From Rhizobium sp. Q54 (GTDB lineage Bacteria > Pseudomonadota > Alphaproteobacteria > SMXS01): DNA of 7,034 nt. Location of the stretch: the NCBI GenBank assembly GCA_945872035.1, contig CAMBYA010000123.1:1-7034 (forward strand), given 5' to 3'. This document shows positions 6,117-7,034 of this stretch, piece by piece (position 1 is the stretch's first letter; each line of letters starts with the position of its first letter). Made by a program: the position numbers and the translations under genes. Under the pieces are notes generated by a model. It saw only the letters and a program-made list of their open reading frames with translations. It searched no databases and was not told the DNA's origin.

Positions 6117-7034
6117 ATGCGCGACGTTGTGATTTGCGAACCCAGGCGTACCGCCGTCGGCGGCTTCGGCGGCGCGTTCAAGGCCACGCCGGTCCATGAA
6201 CTGGGCACCGCCGTGGTCCGCGACATCCTGGCGCGCACCGGGCTCAACCCCGAGCTGGTCGAGGACGTGCTGTTCGCCAACTGTTATCCGACCATGGACG
6301 CGCCGGCGCTGGGCCGCGTCGTCGCGCTCGACGCCGGGCTGCCGATCACGGCGGGCGGCCTGCAGATCGACCGCCGCTGCGGCTCGGGCCTGCAAGCCGT
6401 CATCTACGGCATGATGCAGGTCGGCAGCGGCGGCAGCGACCTGGTGATCGCGGGCGGCGCCGAGTCCATGAGCCGGGCGCCGTTCTACACCACCGAGACC
6501 CGCTGGGGCGTGCAGGGCACCGGTATCGTGCTCGAGGACGCGCTGGCCCGCGGCCGGGTGACCGCCGGCGGCAAGAACCATCCTGTGGCCGGCGGCATGA
6601 TCGAGACCGCCGAGAATCTGCGCCGCGAGTACCAGATCACCCGCGAGGAACAGGACACGCTGGCCGCCCGGTCGCACGCCCGCGCCGCGGCGGCGATGGA
6701 AGACGGCCGGTTCGCCCAGGAGATCGCGCCGGTCACGCTGAAGAGCCGCAAGGGCGACATCGTCGTCGACAAGGACGAGCACGTCCGCCCCGGCACCACC
6801 GTGGAAAAGCTGGCGACCCTGACGCCGATCCGCGCCAAGCAGGATCCGGCCTCGACCGTCACGGCGGGCAACGCGTCCGGCCAGAACGACGGCGCCTCGG
6901 CCTGCATCATCACCACGCGGGAGATCGCCGAGCGCGAGGGCCTGAAGCCCATGGCGCGGCTGAAGTCGTGGTCGCTGGCCGGCGTCGGCCCCGAGGTGAT
7001 GGGCATCGGCCCTGTCCCGGCGACGCAAAAGGCG
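6117..7034 (+). CDS. Acetyl-CoA acyltransferase (thiolase), N-terminal 306 residues, cut by window end
   Basis: The frame is open from 6117 to the last base of the window, exactly 306 codons. Thiolases are about 390 residues, so the last quarter is missing. The N-terminus (VVICEPRRTAVGGFGGAF) is typical; the nucleophilic cysteine is Cys88 in DRRCGSGLQA, the conserved AGGAESMSRAPF lies at about 109-120, and TAGNASGQNDGAS near 249-261 matches the usual NASGINDGA block. The C-terminal His and Cys motifs (GHP, CxGG) fall outside the window and cannot be checked. The enzyme either condenses acyl-CoA units (acetoacetyl-CoA synthesis) or cleaves beta-ketoacyl-CoA in fatty acid or aromatic breakdown; the sequence alone does not separate these. 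The start is taken from ribosome-binding-site spacing; an ATG 6 bases earlier (6111) is the alternative. It follows the tautomerase on the same strand with a 62-base gap containing a possible promoter. Confidence 0.93.
   Translation, partial: MRDVVICEPRRTAVGGFGGAFKATPVHELGTAVVRDILARTGLNPELVEDVLFANCYPTMDAPALGRVVALDAGLPITAGGLQIDRRCGSGLQAVIYGMMQVGSGGSDLVIAGGAESMSRAPFYTTETRWGVQGTGIVLEDALARGRVTAGGKNHPVAGGMIETAENLRREYQITREEQDTLAARSHARAAAAMEDGRFAQEIAPVTLKSRKGDIVVDKDEHVRPGTTVEKLATLTPIRAKQDPASTVTAGNASGQNDGASACIITTREIAEREGLKPMARLKSWSLAGVGPEVMGIGPVPATQKA

Noticed and set aside
6033..7028. - strand open frame (331 codons) opposite the thiolase
   Set aside because: Low-complexity composition with no family motif; the + strand thiolase has its catalytic Cys motif and conserved blocks.

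Overview
The window is a 7 kb piece of a strongly G+C-rich bacterial chromosome in which codon third positions are mostly G or C. It is densely packed with genes and has no gene-free stretch longer than about 130 bases. The gene content and composition fit an alphaproteobacterium (or a similar high-GC proteobacterium). That is inference; there is no rRNA or other taxonomic marker. I see no tRNA, rRNA, CRISPR array, insertion sequence or phage gene.

Left part (1-3958, + strand): a tight three-gene operon. It holds the C-terminal end of a DUF2126 / transglutaminase-type protein (start outside the window), then a fusion of a circularly permuted ATP-grasp ligase with an alpha-E (DUF403) domain, then a stand-alone transglutaminase-like protein with an intact Cys-His-Asp triad. 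Gaps are 10 and 3 bases. This set recurs in many bacteria and has been proposed from comparative genomics to be a peptide/amide-bond forming and cleaving system. Its substrate is not established, and this is the most interesting part of the window.

Middle (4057-4884, + strand): a single MpaB/Lcp-family (DUF2236) oxygenase-like gene. It is separated from the operon by a 98-base gap with a possible hairpin and has no recognisable ribosome binding site. It runs tail-to-tail into the next gene.

Right part (4918-7034): a luciferase-like flavin monooxygenase on the - strand, divergent from a + strand pair made of a PptA-type tautomerase and the first 306 codons of an acetyl-CoA acyltransferase (thiolase). 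The divergent intergenic region carries a perfect 10-base inverted repeat (5742-5751 / 5772-5781) that could be a shared operator. A related 10-base palindrome overlaps a promoter-like sequence in front of the thiolase. The three right-hand genes suggest small-molecule oxidation/catabolism, but no substrate can be read from the sequence.

Nothing here is clearly a new type of system. The ATP-grasp/alpha-E/transglutaminase operon is a known but functionally unresolved one.
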